From IMG/VR virus record IMGVR_UViG_3300042465_006006, positions 1-32,690 of that record: a DNA stretch of 32,690 nucleotides; one strand, given 5' to 3'. The notes beneath the pieces were generated by a model, which worked only from the letters and a program-made list of their open reading frames with translations, made no database searches and was not told where the DNA came from. The translations under genes and the position numbers were made by a program. Source of the stretch: a virus. Of this stretch, positions 16,359-22,533 are shown piece by piece (position 1 is the stretch's first letter; each line of letters starts with the position of its first letter).

Positions 16359-16520
16359 TTATTTTCTAATCGTGTAGCAGCGGATATGCAGTGGATCTAC
16401 TTGCTCGCAGGTCGCAGGCTTGGCCTTCTTTCCGCTATTATAGAATCCGCCGCCTTCCCATTTGTCCGTGCTGCAGCCAATAAGCAGCAGAGGCGCGGCT
16501 ATAATCAATATTTTCTTCAT
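16359..16520 (-). CDS. Small lipoprotein
   Basis: A 53-residue product from ATG at 16520, preferred over an upstream in-frame start at 16583. It has GAGGATGAGC before it and creates an ATGA overlap with the upstream gene. The N-terminus is a lipoprotein signal (MKKILIIAAPLLLIGC) with lipobox LIGC, so the Cys would be lipidated. The short mature part (TDKWEGGGFYNSGKK) has two more Cys that could form a disulfide. Phage lipoproteins of this size can block receptors or exclude superinfecting phages. That is only a possibility here. Confidence 0.7.
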   Translation of the reverse strand: MKKILIIAAPLLLIGCSTDKWEGGGFYNSGKKAKPATCEQVDPLHIRCYTIRK

Positions 16521-16765
16521 ACGCTCATCCTCTTCATGATCATGCCAAATACAGCAATCAGGCCGGCGGCAATAGAAAACCATACGATCATTTCGCCGAC
16601 TTCTTCCTGAGACATCGGTTCTTTTTTCTTCGCCTTCGGCGCATCAATTTCCAAAGCCCGCTCAAGCGCCAGTTTCATGGCGAACCATTCTGCGACGCCA
16701 TGCTTGAGCGCGTCATCATATTCTTCTTGAGCCGCCGTGACGGCCTTATCAGACAGATATTTCAT
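16517..16765 (-). CDS. Small protein with C-terminal membrane segment, unknown function
   Basis: An 82-residue protein. The N-terminal 50 residues are a soluble, charged helix (AAQEEYDDALKHGVAEWFAMKLALERALEI) with a KAKKKEP linker. A single hydrophobic helix near the end (VGEMIVWFSIAAGLIAVFGMI) would anchor it in the inner membrane with the helix in the cytoplasm. Its stop overlaps the start of the lipoprotein gene (ATGA), suggesting the two act together at the envelope. The family is not recognised. Confidence 0.6.
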   Translation of the reverse strand: MKYLSDKAVTAAQEEYDDALKHGVAEWFAMKLALERALEIDAPKAKKKEPMSQEEVGEMIVWFSIAAGLIAVFGMIMKRMSV

Positions 16766-16774
16766 ACGCGCCTC

Positions 16775-17395
16775 CTACTTAAATGGCGCCCCTGTCACCC
16801 AGCCGACGAGACTGTTTCTGACGCCTTTCGTCACTGGCGTTACCCTATGCAGAGTATAACTTGGAAAGGCGACGAGCGTTCCCAAATCGCGCTTTACGTT
16901 TCTTGGCTTCTCTTCGCCTGACGTCAGGATCTGCAGGTCGCCGCCTTCGTAGTCTTCCGGCTTCGACATTTGAACGACGATAGAAAGTTTGCGGATTTGG
17001 GCGCCAAAAGCCTTATCGATGTGCGAATCATACTTGCCAGTTGGCGCGACATATTGGGTGAACTGAAGATTTTCTGACAGACCAAATAGGTCAAACCTAA
17101 AATATCTGTTGTTCAGTTCGTGAATATAATAGGAGAGTTTTTGATAAAACCATTCCATGTGATCTGGAGACAAAAACGCGACGCCGCAGTCGCGAATCGA
17201 TTTGTCTCCCGTAAAGCCATCCTTATCCGACAATATCGTGCCTAAATTTGGCGTATATTCCTTAGCAAGTTGCGTCACCTGCTCGCATTCTTCAGGCGTA
17301 AATGCGCCATCCCAATAGGCAAAATCTTCTACATGGTCGTGATAAAGACCCCACGAAGGATTGCGCTGCTGCGGCCTAATAATGCGTTCAGTCAC
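16775..17395 (-). CDS. 2-oxoglutarate/Fe(II)-dependent oxygenase (PKHD-type hydroxylase)
   Basis: A 206-residue enzyme of the 2OG-Fe(II) superfamily. The metal triad is complete: His125 and Asp127 in DSHIDKAF, and His183 in TLHRVTPV. Arg193, in GVRNSLVGW, is in the place that binds the 2-oxoglutarate carboxylate. Length is close to PiuC/PKHD hydroxylases. It would hydroxylate a protein side chain, sugar or base, coupled to decarboxylation of 2-oxoglutarate. Phages carry such enzymes with mostly unknown targets. It overlaps the upstream gene by 8 nt and is 9 nt from the membrane protein after it, so it lies in the leftward operon. Confidence 0.85.
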   Translation of the reverse strand: MTERIIRPQQRNPSWGLYHDHVEDFAYWDGAFTPEECEQVTQLAKEYTPNLGTILSDKDGFTGDKSIRDCGVAFLSPDHMEWFYQKLSYYIHELNNRYFRFDLFGLSENLQFTQYVAPTGKYDSHIDKAFGAQIRKLSIVVQMSKPEDYEGGDLQILTSGEEKPRNVKRDLGTLVAFPSYTLHRVTPVTKGVRNSLVGWVTGAPFK

Positions 17396-17594
17396 GGTCG
17401 CCTTCCTGATTTTCTATATTTCTATAAACGGTAATTTCTTCCTTTGGATATATGGGCTCCCCTGCGCCCTTCCATTTATACATGCTGGCGTAGCAAGCAT
17501 GCGGATATCCAAGGTCTGTTTCGAACTCCCAGCCTAGTTCTTCGAACTGCTTTTGCCGGCTGTGTGGCACATAGCAGAATACCTGATCAGCCAT
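17388..17594 (-). CDS. Conserved-looking small protein, unknown function
   Basis: A 68-residue protein (MADQVFCYVPHSRQKQFEELGWEF). No family is recognised. It contains several aromatic residues and one GYPHACYASMYKWKG block. Its 3' end overlaps the oxygenase gene by 8 nt in another frame, so the two are likely coupled. GGCGGGAA precedes its ATG. A hairpin (17613-17640) separates it from the next gene upstream. Confidence 0.55.
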   Translation of the reverse strand: MADQVFCYVPHSRQKQFEELGWEFETDLGYPHACYASMYKWKGAGEPIYPKEEITVYRNIENQEGDRD

Positions 17595-17612
17595 TTCCCG
17601 CCCCGAAAGATC

Positions 17613-17640
17613 TGCGCCCCGTCTTGAGGGACAGGGCGCA
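17613..17640 (-). terminator. Hairpin downstream of the 17650 gene, possible weak terminator
   Basis: Read leftward, TGCGCCCTGTC pairs with GACGGGGCGCA across a 6-nt loop, with one G-U pair on this strand. Only a short T-rich stretch (GATCTTT) follows. It lies just after the gene ending at 17650 and before the start at 17594, so it may partly end transcription or protect the message. Confidence 0.45.
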
Positions 17641-17649
17641 AATTATATC

Positions 17650-18036
17650 TTATTTTTCTGTTTTTGGAGATTGCGTCGGCATCTTCGCCTTGATGGGCGA
17701 GACGTTCGAAACTTCTTCGTCTTCCATCTCGCCGATCTGCGTCAAAGCCTTTTCAACAGCTGAAATAGCCGCGCTGGGGATCGACTGCTTTGACGAGACA
17801 AGCGGGTAAGCTTCTGCTCCGGTCTCCATCGCCTCAATGTGATCCATGCGCTTCAGGACAAGATAGATTGCATTCTGGAGGCGGCTATCAGCATCTGTCC
17901 ACTGTCCCTTATCGCGGCCATGCGCGACACGCATTTCCCGAACGGCATTGGTGGAGATTGAACGCGCGCGATGGTCTAGCGCGTCGGAAGACATGATAGA
18001 ATGCTCGTTAATTGTTGCTGCCATGATGTTTGTCAT
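17650..18036 (-). CDS. Hypothetical helical protein
   Basis: A 128-residue soluble protein with a helical middle (DADSRLQNAIYLVLKRMDHIEAME, ISAVEKALTQIGEMEDEE) and a low-complexity, proline-containing C-terminus. No family is recognised. AAGGA lies upstream of the ATG at 18036. The start overlaps the end of the upstream membrane-protein gene by 29 nt, a longer overlap than elsewhere, so MAATINEH at 18024 is a possible alternative. It is followed by a hairpin. Confidence 0.5.
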   Translation of the reverse strand: MTNIMAATINEHSIMSSDALDHRARSISTNAVREMRVAHGRDKGQWTDADSRLQNAIYLVLKRMDHIEAMETGAEAYPLVSSKQSIPSAAISAVEKALTQIGEMEDEEVSNVSPIKAKMPTQSPKTEK

Positions 18037-18205
18037 CTTCGATGTTCCTTTCTGATTTCAATTTAGGCGTATCGCCAAATCCAAAATTTCGATTTCCGTT
18101 TCTTACGATGCGCTCCTTTCGCATGTCGATATAGACCAATAACGCTATAATTGACGCCACGCTTGCGATTGTGAGGAGAAACACAATCGTCGCGATTTCA
18201 ATCAT
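18008..18205 (-). CDS. Single-pass small membrane protein
   Basis: A 65-residue protein. Residues 4-27 (IATIVFLLTIASVASIIALLVYI) form one strong membrane helix at the N-terminus. A basic stretch (DMRKERIVRNGNRN) and polar tail follow, which would place the tail in the cytoplasm. It is coupled to the DUF6378-like gene upstream by a 4-nt overlap (ATGA). Function unknown. Confidence 0.6.
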   Translation of the reverse strand: MIEIATIVFLLTIASVASIIALLVYIDMRKERIVRNGNRNFGFGDTPKLKSERNIEDDKHHGSNN

Positions 18206-18474
18206 CCTACTTCCTCCCTGAACTGCTTCATGAAAGCAGCGTAGTTTATGGCGTCGTCATAGCTATCCGAATAGCAGGGATCCTCTGGGATGCGGCCGAT
18301 CTTGGTCGCAAAGAGGAAAACGGCTACTTCGTATCTTGTCACCGGGCGAGCCAGAATAACTTCAGCAATACGGGCGATTCGCTCAAAGTTCAACTCCGGC
18401 GGCCCATATATTTTGCCGCGGCTATCCAGAAGTTCCTGCGCCTTCTGCAGCGTTTCTTTAGCTGTGTTGCTCAT
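18202..18474 (-). CDS. DUF6378-like phage protein
   Basis: A 90-residue protein. The order of segments (LLDSRGKIYGPPELNFERIARIAEVIL, then RYEVAVFLFATKIGRI, then EDPCYSDSYDDAINYAAFM) matches a small domain common in phage genomes (ILxxRGxxYG...NF..IA...K.aR....p...DS..D...Y). Its biochemical role is unknown. It overlaps the upstream gene by 17 nt and couples to the membrane-protein gene after it, placing it in the early leftward operon. I am fairly confident of the family and know no function. Confidence 0.7.
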   Translation of the reverse strand: MSNTAKETLQKAQELLDSRGKIYGPPELNFERIARIAEVILARPVTRYEVAVFLFATKIGRIPEDPCYSDSYDDAINYAAFMKQFREEVG

Positions 18475-18718
18475 AGGCGTTCCTATTCGTCAGAACCTTC
18501 ACCTTGCCGATGTATCTATAGTTCAGCGCAACATGGCCGCGGCTATAATAGTCAGCATTAGCGCGAGGATCTTTGTAGAACTCTTCAACAATAATAAACT
18601 CATTAGACGACAGCGCCTCCAGAAATGCTTCCAGACTTTTCGAGTCGTGCTCAACAGTCATCTGATGAACAAGATTGTTTGAGTAGCTTGGCATGTTCAT
18701 CGTGATGAGAAAACGCAT
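18458..18718 (-). CDS. Hypothetical protein
   Basis: An 86-residue protein (MRFLITMNMPSYSNNLVHQM) with alternating strands and helices (EAFLEALSSNEFIIVEEFYKDPRAN, HVALNYRYIGKVKVL). The family is not recognised. It is the first gene after a 134-bp gap that holds a long inverted repeat, so it may head a sub-operon. AAGGAAT lies upstream of the ATG. Confidence 0.55.
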   Translation of the reverse strand: MRFLITMNMPSYSNNLVHQMTVEHDSKSLEAFLEALSSNEFIIVEEFYKDPRANADYYSRGHVALNYRYIGKVKVLTNRNAYEQHS

Positions 18719-18740
18719 GTCTATTCCTTGTAATTAATGA

Positions 18741-18802
18741 GAAGAGACGACGTTGTCGGTCGACCAAGACAATACCATAGTTAATGATACCGTCGTCTCT
18801 TC
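18741..18802. repeat. 12-bp perfect inverted repeat in intergenic gap
   Basis: GAAGAGACGACG (18741-18752) and CGTCGTCTCTTC (18791-18802) are exact reverse complements separated by 38 bp. A second, smaller dyad sits to its right (GGGGA...TCCCC, 18811-18841). They lie between the putative ssDNA-binding gene and the 18718 gene, on the non-coding part of the leftward operon. No T-run follows in either direction, so a plain intrinsic terminator is unlikely. A regulator site, a processed RNA hairpin or a replication structure are options. Confidence 0.6.
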
Positions 18803-18852
18803 AGCTTGTCGGGGACAGGCAAGACGCGCTCGCCCATCCCCTATCTCACAGA

Positions 18853-19515
18853 TTAACCAAAGTCGTCGTCACCGCCTGCAGGAGCGGCGACCTTGGTCGA
18901 TCCAGTCGACGGCGGGGAGGACGTCTCTTCTTGAGAGGAAGCAACCGACGAACCACGCGCCACATAAACAAGATCGTCAGGACGCTTAACCCACGAGACG
19001 ATCTTGAAGACGGGAACGTAGTTCGTCGACTTCTTCTGCCCTTCCCCAGAAGTCTTGGCGTTGACGCCATCAAGAGCGATCACAGGCAGCTTGCCCGCGT
19101 TCTCCTTGACGCCAGCCTCATACTCAACATGCAGCTTCTTCGCCGCATCAAGAAACGCGCCGGCGTTAGAAGCGATCTCGCGGATGTCTCCGCCGCATTC
19201 TTTCGCAAGCTTGATTACGAAACGCACGCCGGGCTTGTAATCTCCCTTCGGATCTGGAACCGGCTTGCGGTCATAGAAACGCGACATGCGGAAGTCCGGC
19301 GCCATACCGGCGGCAAACTTAATAAAGCCGACCTCGACGTTCTCGAAATCAAAAACGGCCTTAAAGTTATTCGTGATGTCGGTCGGGATGCTTTCGCCGT
19401 TCTCGCGATCAACGCGAGAAATGCGGCCCGCACGGGCGTCGTATTTCACGATTGGCAGGAAGTCCCCGCCGCCACCAGCGCCGACATTGTCGAACATGCC
19501 ATCAAAACCAGCCAT
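18853..19515 (-). CDS. Putative single-stranded DNA-binding / recombination-associated protein
   Basis: A 220-residue protein. The N-terminal 180 residues look like one beta-rich domain (FKAVFDFENVEVGFIKFAAGMAPDF, GVRFVIKLAKECGG, VPVFKIVSWVKRP). They are followed by a Ser/Pro/Thr-rich flexible linker and an acidic tip ending GGDDDFG. That organisation, folded core then disordered linker then acidic tail, is typical of SSB-type proteins, whose tail recruits partners. It lies in the same operon as the PD-(D/E)XK nuclease. I do not recognise the core family, so the assignment is from architecture and context only. GAAAGG precedes the ATG. Confidence 0.5.
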   Translation of the reverse strand: MAGFDGMFDNVGAGGGGDFLPIVKYDARAGRISRVDRENGESIPTDITNNFKAVFDFENVEVGFIKFAAGMAPDFRMSRFYDRKPVPDPKGDYKPGVRFVIKLAKECGGDIREIASNAGAFLDAAKKLHVEYEAGVKENAGKLPVIALDGVNAKTSGEGQKKSTNYVPVFKIVSWVKRPDDLVYVARGSSVASSQEETSSPPSTGSTKVAAPAGGDDDFG

Positions 19516-19586
19516 TGTTTTAGCCTTTCACAAAATGCAGCGATCTAGCCCGCTGCTTGCTCTTGCCCGCTATTGGGCGAAGCTTG

Positions 19587-19820
19587 TTAACGCAGGTCGG
19601 GATATATCTCCCGGATCTGCTGCGCGACTTCTTCTGGCGTCTCAGACACCATGAAGTAATCGTGATTTCCCATCATATATACTGACGTATATTTCAGATC
19701 GCTCTTGCGATAGAACGACGCAATATTCTTGCAGCGTATATGCGCTGGCGCTTGACTGTGATGCAGCGTCAGCGTGATAAAGCCGATATCGTGCATTTCA
19801 TCTTGTGTCATATTTTCCAA
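19587..19820 (-). CDS. FlbD-like small beta protein
   Basis: A 77-residue protein. The pattern IGFITLTLHHSQAPAHIRCKNIASFY...YTSVYMMGNHDYFMVSETPEEVAQQI resembles the FlbD/'swarming motility' small fold (ItLTrL...i.in...I..ie....tvi.l..g...V.Es.eEv). Phages often carry such a fold without a known function. It overlaps the end of the nuclease gene by 13 nt, so it belongs to the same unit. Start may be the fourth residue (MTQDEMHD). The likeness is moderate. Confidence 0.5.
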   Translation of the reverse strand: MENMTQDEMHDIGFITLTLHHSQAPAHIRCKNIASFYRKSDLKYTSVYMMGNHDYFMVSETPEEVAQQIREIYPDLR

Positions 19821-20560
19821 ACCTCATAAGCAGCCTGACGCATCGCCGGGTCATTGAAATAGAAGCTTTCGAGATCCGGCACAACAATCGACGCAAGTTC
19901 TTGCGGATCTTCGCTGATTGACAGGAAGCGCTGGATCGTCATGGCGATGTTCTCTAGCGCTCTCACATGCTCTTGCACGTTCTCAAGCCGATATGTCGCG
20001 CACTTCTTTGGCGTGACATATGTAAGCCGGGCGTCAACATCTCCGCCTTTAGCTGCAACATAAAGCGCGACTTGACGTGCATGAGTAATCTTGATTTGAG
20101 ATGGAAGCGCATGTGTCGTTTTCAGATCGATTAGAATTTTGTGGTTTGCCCATTCAACGTCATAGAAACCGATGAGCGGGACGAGCAAGCCCTCGACTTT
20201 ATATTCGATCTTTCCCTGCGTTGAAGTCGGTCGGCCATACGGTTTAAGTTCCGCGAGGCCCACCTTAACCATTTCACCAACAGCCGCACGCTCTTTTTCT
20301 CGACGCGGGTCGCTGGACATGGCCGTAAGACGCCAGAACTCTTGGTCGGCGTGCTGAATGCATTCTTCTGTGGTCGCATCTGTCGTTAACCCTAAAACGA
20401 CGCCTGATTCTGTCGCGGTTCCACGGTGCGCTGCCGGGCCAACTTCGCCTTTACGCTTCAGTATCTTATCGATAACAAAAGCAGCCGGGCTGGCGGCGTA
20501 GGTATTTATGGATGACGGGGATAAATGCGCGATCCCGTGGCGCTCAAAACAGTTCGTCAA
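19808..20560 (-). CDS. PD-(D/E)XK nuclease (Cas4/RecB-like exonuclease)
   Basis: A 250-residue nuclease when started at the TTG at 20560. I prefer this to a TTG at 20617 because GAGG sits 5 nt upstream, and because 20617 falls inside a good promoter -35 (TTGACG-N17-TACGGT). Visible motifs, numbered from 20560: SPSSINTY near the N-terminus, RGTATE with Glu51, GFYDVEW with Asp134, the catalytic DLKT (Asp145, Lys147), and RQVALY with Gln163. This is the Cas4/RecB-like exonuclease order without the iron-sulfur cysteines of typical Cas4. It would resect dsDNA for recombination or genome processing. It heads the leftward operon with the putative SSB. Confidence 0.8.
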   Translation of the reverse strand: MTNCFERHGIAHLSPSSINTYAASPAAFVIDKILKRKGEVGPAAHRGTATESGVVLGLTTDATTEECIQHADQEFWRLTAMSSDPRREKERAAVGEMVKVGLAELKPYGRPTSTQGKIEYKVEGLLVPLIGFYDVEWANHKILIDLKTTHALPSQIKITHARQVALYVAAKGGDVDARLTYVTPKKCATYRLENVQEHVRALENIAMTIQRFLSISEDPQELASIVVPDLESFYFNDPAMRQAAYEVWKI

Positions 20561-20588
20561 TGTAGCCTCAATGTCGATTCGATGGCCG

Positions 20589-20617
20589 ACCGTAGCCGAG
20601 CCGAAAACAGTCGTCAA
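20589..20617 (-). promoter_or_regulatory. Leftward sigma70-type promoter
   Basis: Read leftward, TTGACG (20612-20617), 17-nt spacer, TACGGT (20589-20594). The expected transcript would begin near 20582 and run into the nuclease gene with the TTG start at 20560. A GATTC (GANTC) site at 20576-20580 lies at this point. The -10 hexamer is identical to that of the rightward promoter facing it. Confidence 0.55.
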
Positions 20618-20624
20618 GCCTCCC

Positions 20625-20632
20625 GGATATCC
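20625..20632. promoter_or_regulatory. Central palindrome between divergent promoters, operator candidate
   Basis: GGATATCC is a perfect 8-bp palindrome lying in the 18 bp between the two back-to-back -35 elements (20617 and 20636), close to their midpoint. A protein bound here would touch both promoters. Eight-bp palindromes occur by chance, so position is the main argument. Confidence 0.35.
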
Positions 20633-20635
20633 ACA

Positions 20636-20665
20636 TTGACAAAAAATGCGACTCGCGCTTACGGT
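20636..20665 (+). promoter_or_regulatory. Rightward sigma70-type promoter
   Basis: TTGACA (20636-20641), 18-nt spacer, TACGGT (20660-20665). The -35 is perfect, and the -10 is the same hexamer as in the opposing promoter. The transcript would start near 20672 and have a leader of roughly 120 nt before the start codon at 20794, covering the ATTCTCAG repeats. It probably drives the rightward replication genes. Confidence 0.55.
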
Positions 20666-20668
20666 CTA

Positions 20669-20771
20669 ATTCTCAGTCGGCCCGCGCCTCCCGGTCGATG
20701 GCTCCTTTGCCGTAAGAAGCGGGTCGGCTGAGAATCTCTTGCGAGCATTCTCAGAATGCAAGCAAGCTGAG
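20669..20771 (+). promoter_or_regulatory. Leader with mutually exclusive hairpins (ATTCTCAG/CTGAGAAT repeats)
   Basis: The leader holds ATTCTCAG at 20669-20676, CTGAGAAT at 20728-20735 and ATTCTCAG again at 20747-20754. The middle element can pair with either outer one. Upstream pairing extends over 16 bases with two mismatches (20669-20684 with 20720-20735). Downstream pairing makes an 8-bp hairpin with an 11-nt loop. A third option is the perfect palindrome GCATTCT-C-AGAATGC (20745-20759). This could be a two-state leader RNA, or repeated DNA sites for a repressor. It overlaps no credible gene. Confidence 0.5.
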
Positions 20772-20793
20772 ACTTATTGATATGGAGATAGAT

Positions 20794-21282
20794 ATGGCTA
20801 AACAACGCAAAAATAAGAGCGGTTTTGTATTCGAGAACAAGATCGACTTCACCAATTGGGATTTCACTTCAATTGAACACCAGCTTGAAGATGCAATTCG
20901 AGTTTTTGAAGATTCTATGGAAAAAGCCGTAGAAAAATCGACAGAAGCTTTGCGTAGAAAAATAGACCGCGCAGATATGAGAGCCAGAAAAATTGTCGCA
21001 GAAGCTTTGCAAATTTCCTTTGAAAGGGAACTGACTACTTATTTCTGGGATGTCTATGGAGAGCCAGAAATAATTACAATTTATCTGTCTGATCTATGCG
21101 AGGACGGATATGAAATTAAGCTTGATCTAAAGGCGGCGATTAAAGAGGCGCTGATAAATCGTTGTGATAAAGATGGCTATGCATATGAAGAGTCAGAGTC
21201 CGCAATAGTTAAATTCGCTGACATGCTCAAAGAACTTGAGAATGAAGTTCGCACTGCGATCCGCCCTAAAGAGGAGGCGTGA
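20794..21282 (+). CDS. Hypothetical early helical protein
   Basis: A 162-residue protein. Start chosen at 20794 (MAKQRKNKSG) because GGAG lies 6 nt upstream. An ATG at 20782 in the same frame is part of the recurrent ATGGAGATAGATATG start cassette. The N-terminus is basic, then a long charged helix (HQLEDAIRVFEDSMEKAVEKSTEALRRKIDRADMRARKIVAEAL), then a mixed segment (YGEPEIITIYLSDLCEDGYEIKLDLKAAI) and a helical, acidic C-terminus. It is AT-richer than the virion genes. First gene of the rightward early operon, directly before a DNA methyltransferase. No family recognised. Confidence 0.55.
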   Translation: MAKQRKNKSGFVFENKIDFTNWDFTSIEHQLEDAIRVFEDSMEKAVEKSTEALRRKIDRADMRARKIVAEALQISFERELTTYFWDVYGEPEIITIYLSDLCEDGYEIKLDLKAAIKEALINRCDKDGYAYEESESAIVKFADMLKELENEVRTAIRPKEEA

Positions 21283-21283
21283 T

Positions 21284-21916
21284 ATGGCGCAGAACACTTC
21301 GCACGCTGTCATGGCGCAGCGCAAAGAACCATCAGATAGTTTGGATGACTTCCCAACGCCGCCTTGGGCGACACGCGCTCTTATTGAGCATGTGATCGGC
21401 AAGGAATGGTGCAAGGGCAGAGTATGCTGGGAGCCGGCTTCCAATCGTGGATATATGTCTCGCGCATTGCAAGAATATTTCCACTATGTTCTCGAAACTG
21501 ACATCGTTAATTATGGCCGTGGCGGCGTCTTCGATTTTCTTTCTTCTGAAGGGATGGTTACTAATCCTTCGATCCATTGGATAATCACAAACCCTCCCTT
21601 CAATAAAGCGCAGCAGTTTATTGAGAGGGCGCAGAAGATTGCCAATCAAGGCGTCGCTATGCTTGTGCGCACGTCCTTCCTCGAAAGCGTCATGCGCTAT
21701 CAGACGCTGTTCATGCATAACCCGCCTGACATCGTTGCGCAGTTCTCTGAGCGCGTCCCGATGGTGAAGGGACGCTATGATCCGAAGGCATCTACTGCTA
21801 CAAGTTATGCTTGGCTCGTTTGGTATTCTGGGCCGAAGCAAGCAAATAATCAGACCGTCCTGATGTGGATCCCTCCATGCAGGAAGCAATTAGAAAGAAC
21901 TACAGATCATGTCTAA
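21284..21916 (+). CDS. DNA adenine N6-methyltransferase-like protein
   Basis: Start at 21284, with GAGGAGG upstream; the earlier in-frame ATG at 21236 lies inside the previous gene. The 210-residue product carries NPPF at residues 103-106 (IITNPPFNKAQQF), the catalytic motif IV of adenine N6-methyltransferases. DFPTPPWATRALIEHV near the N-terminus is a segment common in phage DNA methyltransferases. The SAM-binding motif I, here WEPASNRGYMS, is altered from the usual EPAxGxG (Asn-Arg replace the first Gly), which may affect activity. It might protect phage DNA from restriction or mark it for host GANTC-reading proteins. The target site is unknown. It overlaps the resolvase gene by 8 nt. Confidence 0.75.
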   Translation: MAQNTSHAVMAQRKEPSDSLDDFPTPPWATRALIEHVIGKEWCKGRVCWEPASNRGYMSRALQEYFHYVLETDIVNYGRGGVFDFLSSEGMVTNPSIHWIITNPPFNKAQQFIERAQKIANQGVAMLVRTSFLESVMRYQTLFMHNPPDIVAQFSERVPMVKGRYDPKASTATSYAWLVWYSGPKQANNQTVLMWIPPCRKQLERTTDHV

Positions 21917-22370
21917 CGCCATTTGCTTTATGGGCGTCGATCCCGGCATATCGGGAGCAATTGCTTTCTATTACCCGGAACATCCCGACAACGTCGCGGT
22001 CTATGACATGCCGTCGATTGGCAAGGAAGTGAACTGCGCGGAATTGACGGCGCTCATAAGGCAATATCGTCCAGACTATGCAGTCGTCGAATCTGTGCAC
22101 GCGATGCCGAAGCAAGGTGTAAGCAGCAGTTTTAACTTTGGCATGTCTTATGGCATGGCGCGTGGCGTCATTGCAGCATGCGGCGTTCCGCAGCAGCTGG
22201 TGGCGCCAACAAAATGGAAGAAGTTCTTTGCGCTTACGTCCGACAAGGATACGTCTCGCCGGCTGGCGATATTGACTTGGCCGAACAGCGAGCACTTCAA
22301 TAGAAAGAAAGATGATGGCCGGGCGGAAGCGGCTTTGTTGGCTGTCTATGGGGCAAAGACGCAAGCATAA
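21909..22370 (+). CDS. RuvC-like Holliday-junction resolvase
   Basis: A 153-residue RNase H-fold nuclease. GVDPGISG carries the first metal Asp (Asp11), AVVES the second acid (Glu61), and the C-terminal KKDDGRAEAALLA the remaining acids (Asp135/Asp136). The order and spacing match RuvC-type crossover-junction endonucleases. It would resolve branched replication intermediates before packaging, working with the nuclease and putative SSB of the leftward operon. The start overlaps the methyltransferase gene by 8 nt. A strong hairpin follows the stop at once. Confidence 0.88.
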   Translation: MSNAICFMGVDPGISGAIAFYYPEHPDNVAVYDMPSIGKEVNCAELTALIRQYRPDYAVVESVHAMPKQGVSSSFNFGMSYGMARGVIAACGVPQQLVAPTKWKKFFALTSDKDTSRRLAILTWPNSEHFNRKKDDGRAEAALLAVYGAKTQA

Positions 22371-22376
22371 AAAAGA

Positions 22377-22398
22377 AAGCCCCGCGCGAACGGGGCTT
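22377..22398. terminator. Strong hairpin after the resolvase gene
   Basis: AAGCCCCG (22377-22384) pairs perfectly with CGGGGCTT (22391-22398) over a 6-nt loop. The T-rich tract lies on the minus-strand side (TCTTTTTT beyond 22377), so it is a textbook intrinsic terminator leftward. Rightward it has no T-run and may act as an mRNA 3'-end stabiliser or weak terminator. A fresh promoter follows at 22442. Confidence 0.6.
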
Positions 22399-22441
22399 AG
22401 TCAAAGAGAGGAAACGCACAATGAAGAAACCATTGAGCAAT

Positions 22442-22469
22442 TTGACTGATATCACATCCTGTGTATGAT
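22442..22469 (+). promoter_or_regulatory. Promoter with embedded dyad, upstream of the prim-pol operon
   Basis: TTGACT (22442-22447), 16-nt spacer, TATGAT (22464-22469). The -35 forms an inverted repeat with AGTCAA (22470-22475) just after the -10. The spacer contains a second dyad, CACA-tcc-TGTG. This looks like an operator overlapping the promoter. Placed after the hairpin that ends the resolvase message, it would restart transcription into the 22534 and prim-pol/helicase genes. Confidence 0.6.
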
Positions 22470-22533
22470 AGTCAATGACTCAATGCCGGCTTGCGAGGGA
22501 TCGTATAGCCTAGAGGGCGGTCAGGAGAAAATC

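Noticed and set aside
19748-19780. CGCTTGACT-N17-TGATAA, a promoter-like string on the plus strand
   Set aside because: It lies antisense inside the FlbD-like gene and the -10 is poor. Only the -35 context matches the other promoters, so chance is likely.
20525-20731. 68-codon plus-strand frame across the divergent promoters
   Set aside because: It runs antisense to the nuclease N-terminus and through both promoters and the leader repeats, with no ribosome-binding site.
22421-22468. 15-codon frame MKKPLSNLTDITSCV with a decent ribosome-binding site
   Set aside because: It spans a clear -35/-10 promoter and operator dyads. A leader peptide is possible, but nothing else supports it.
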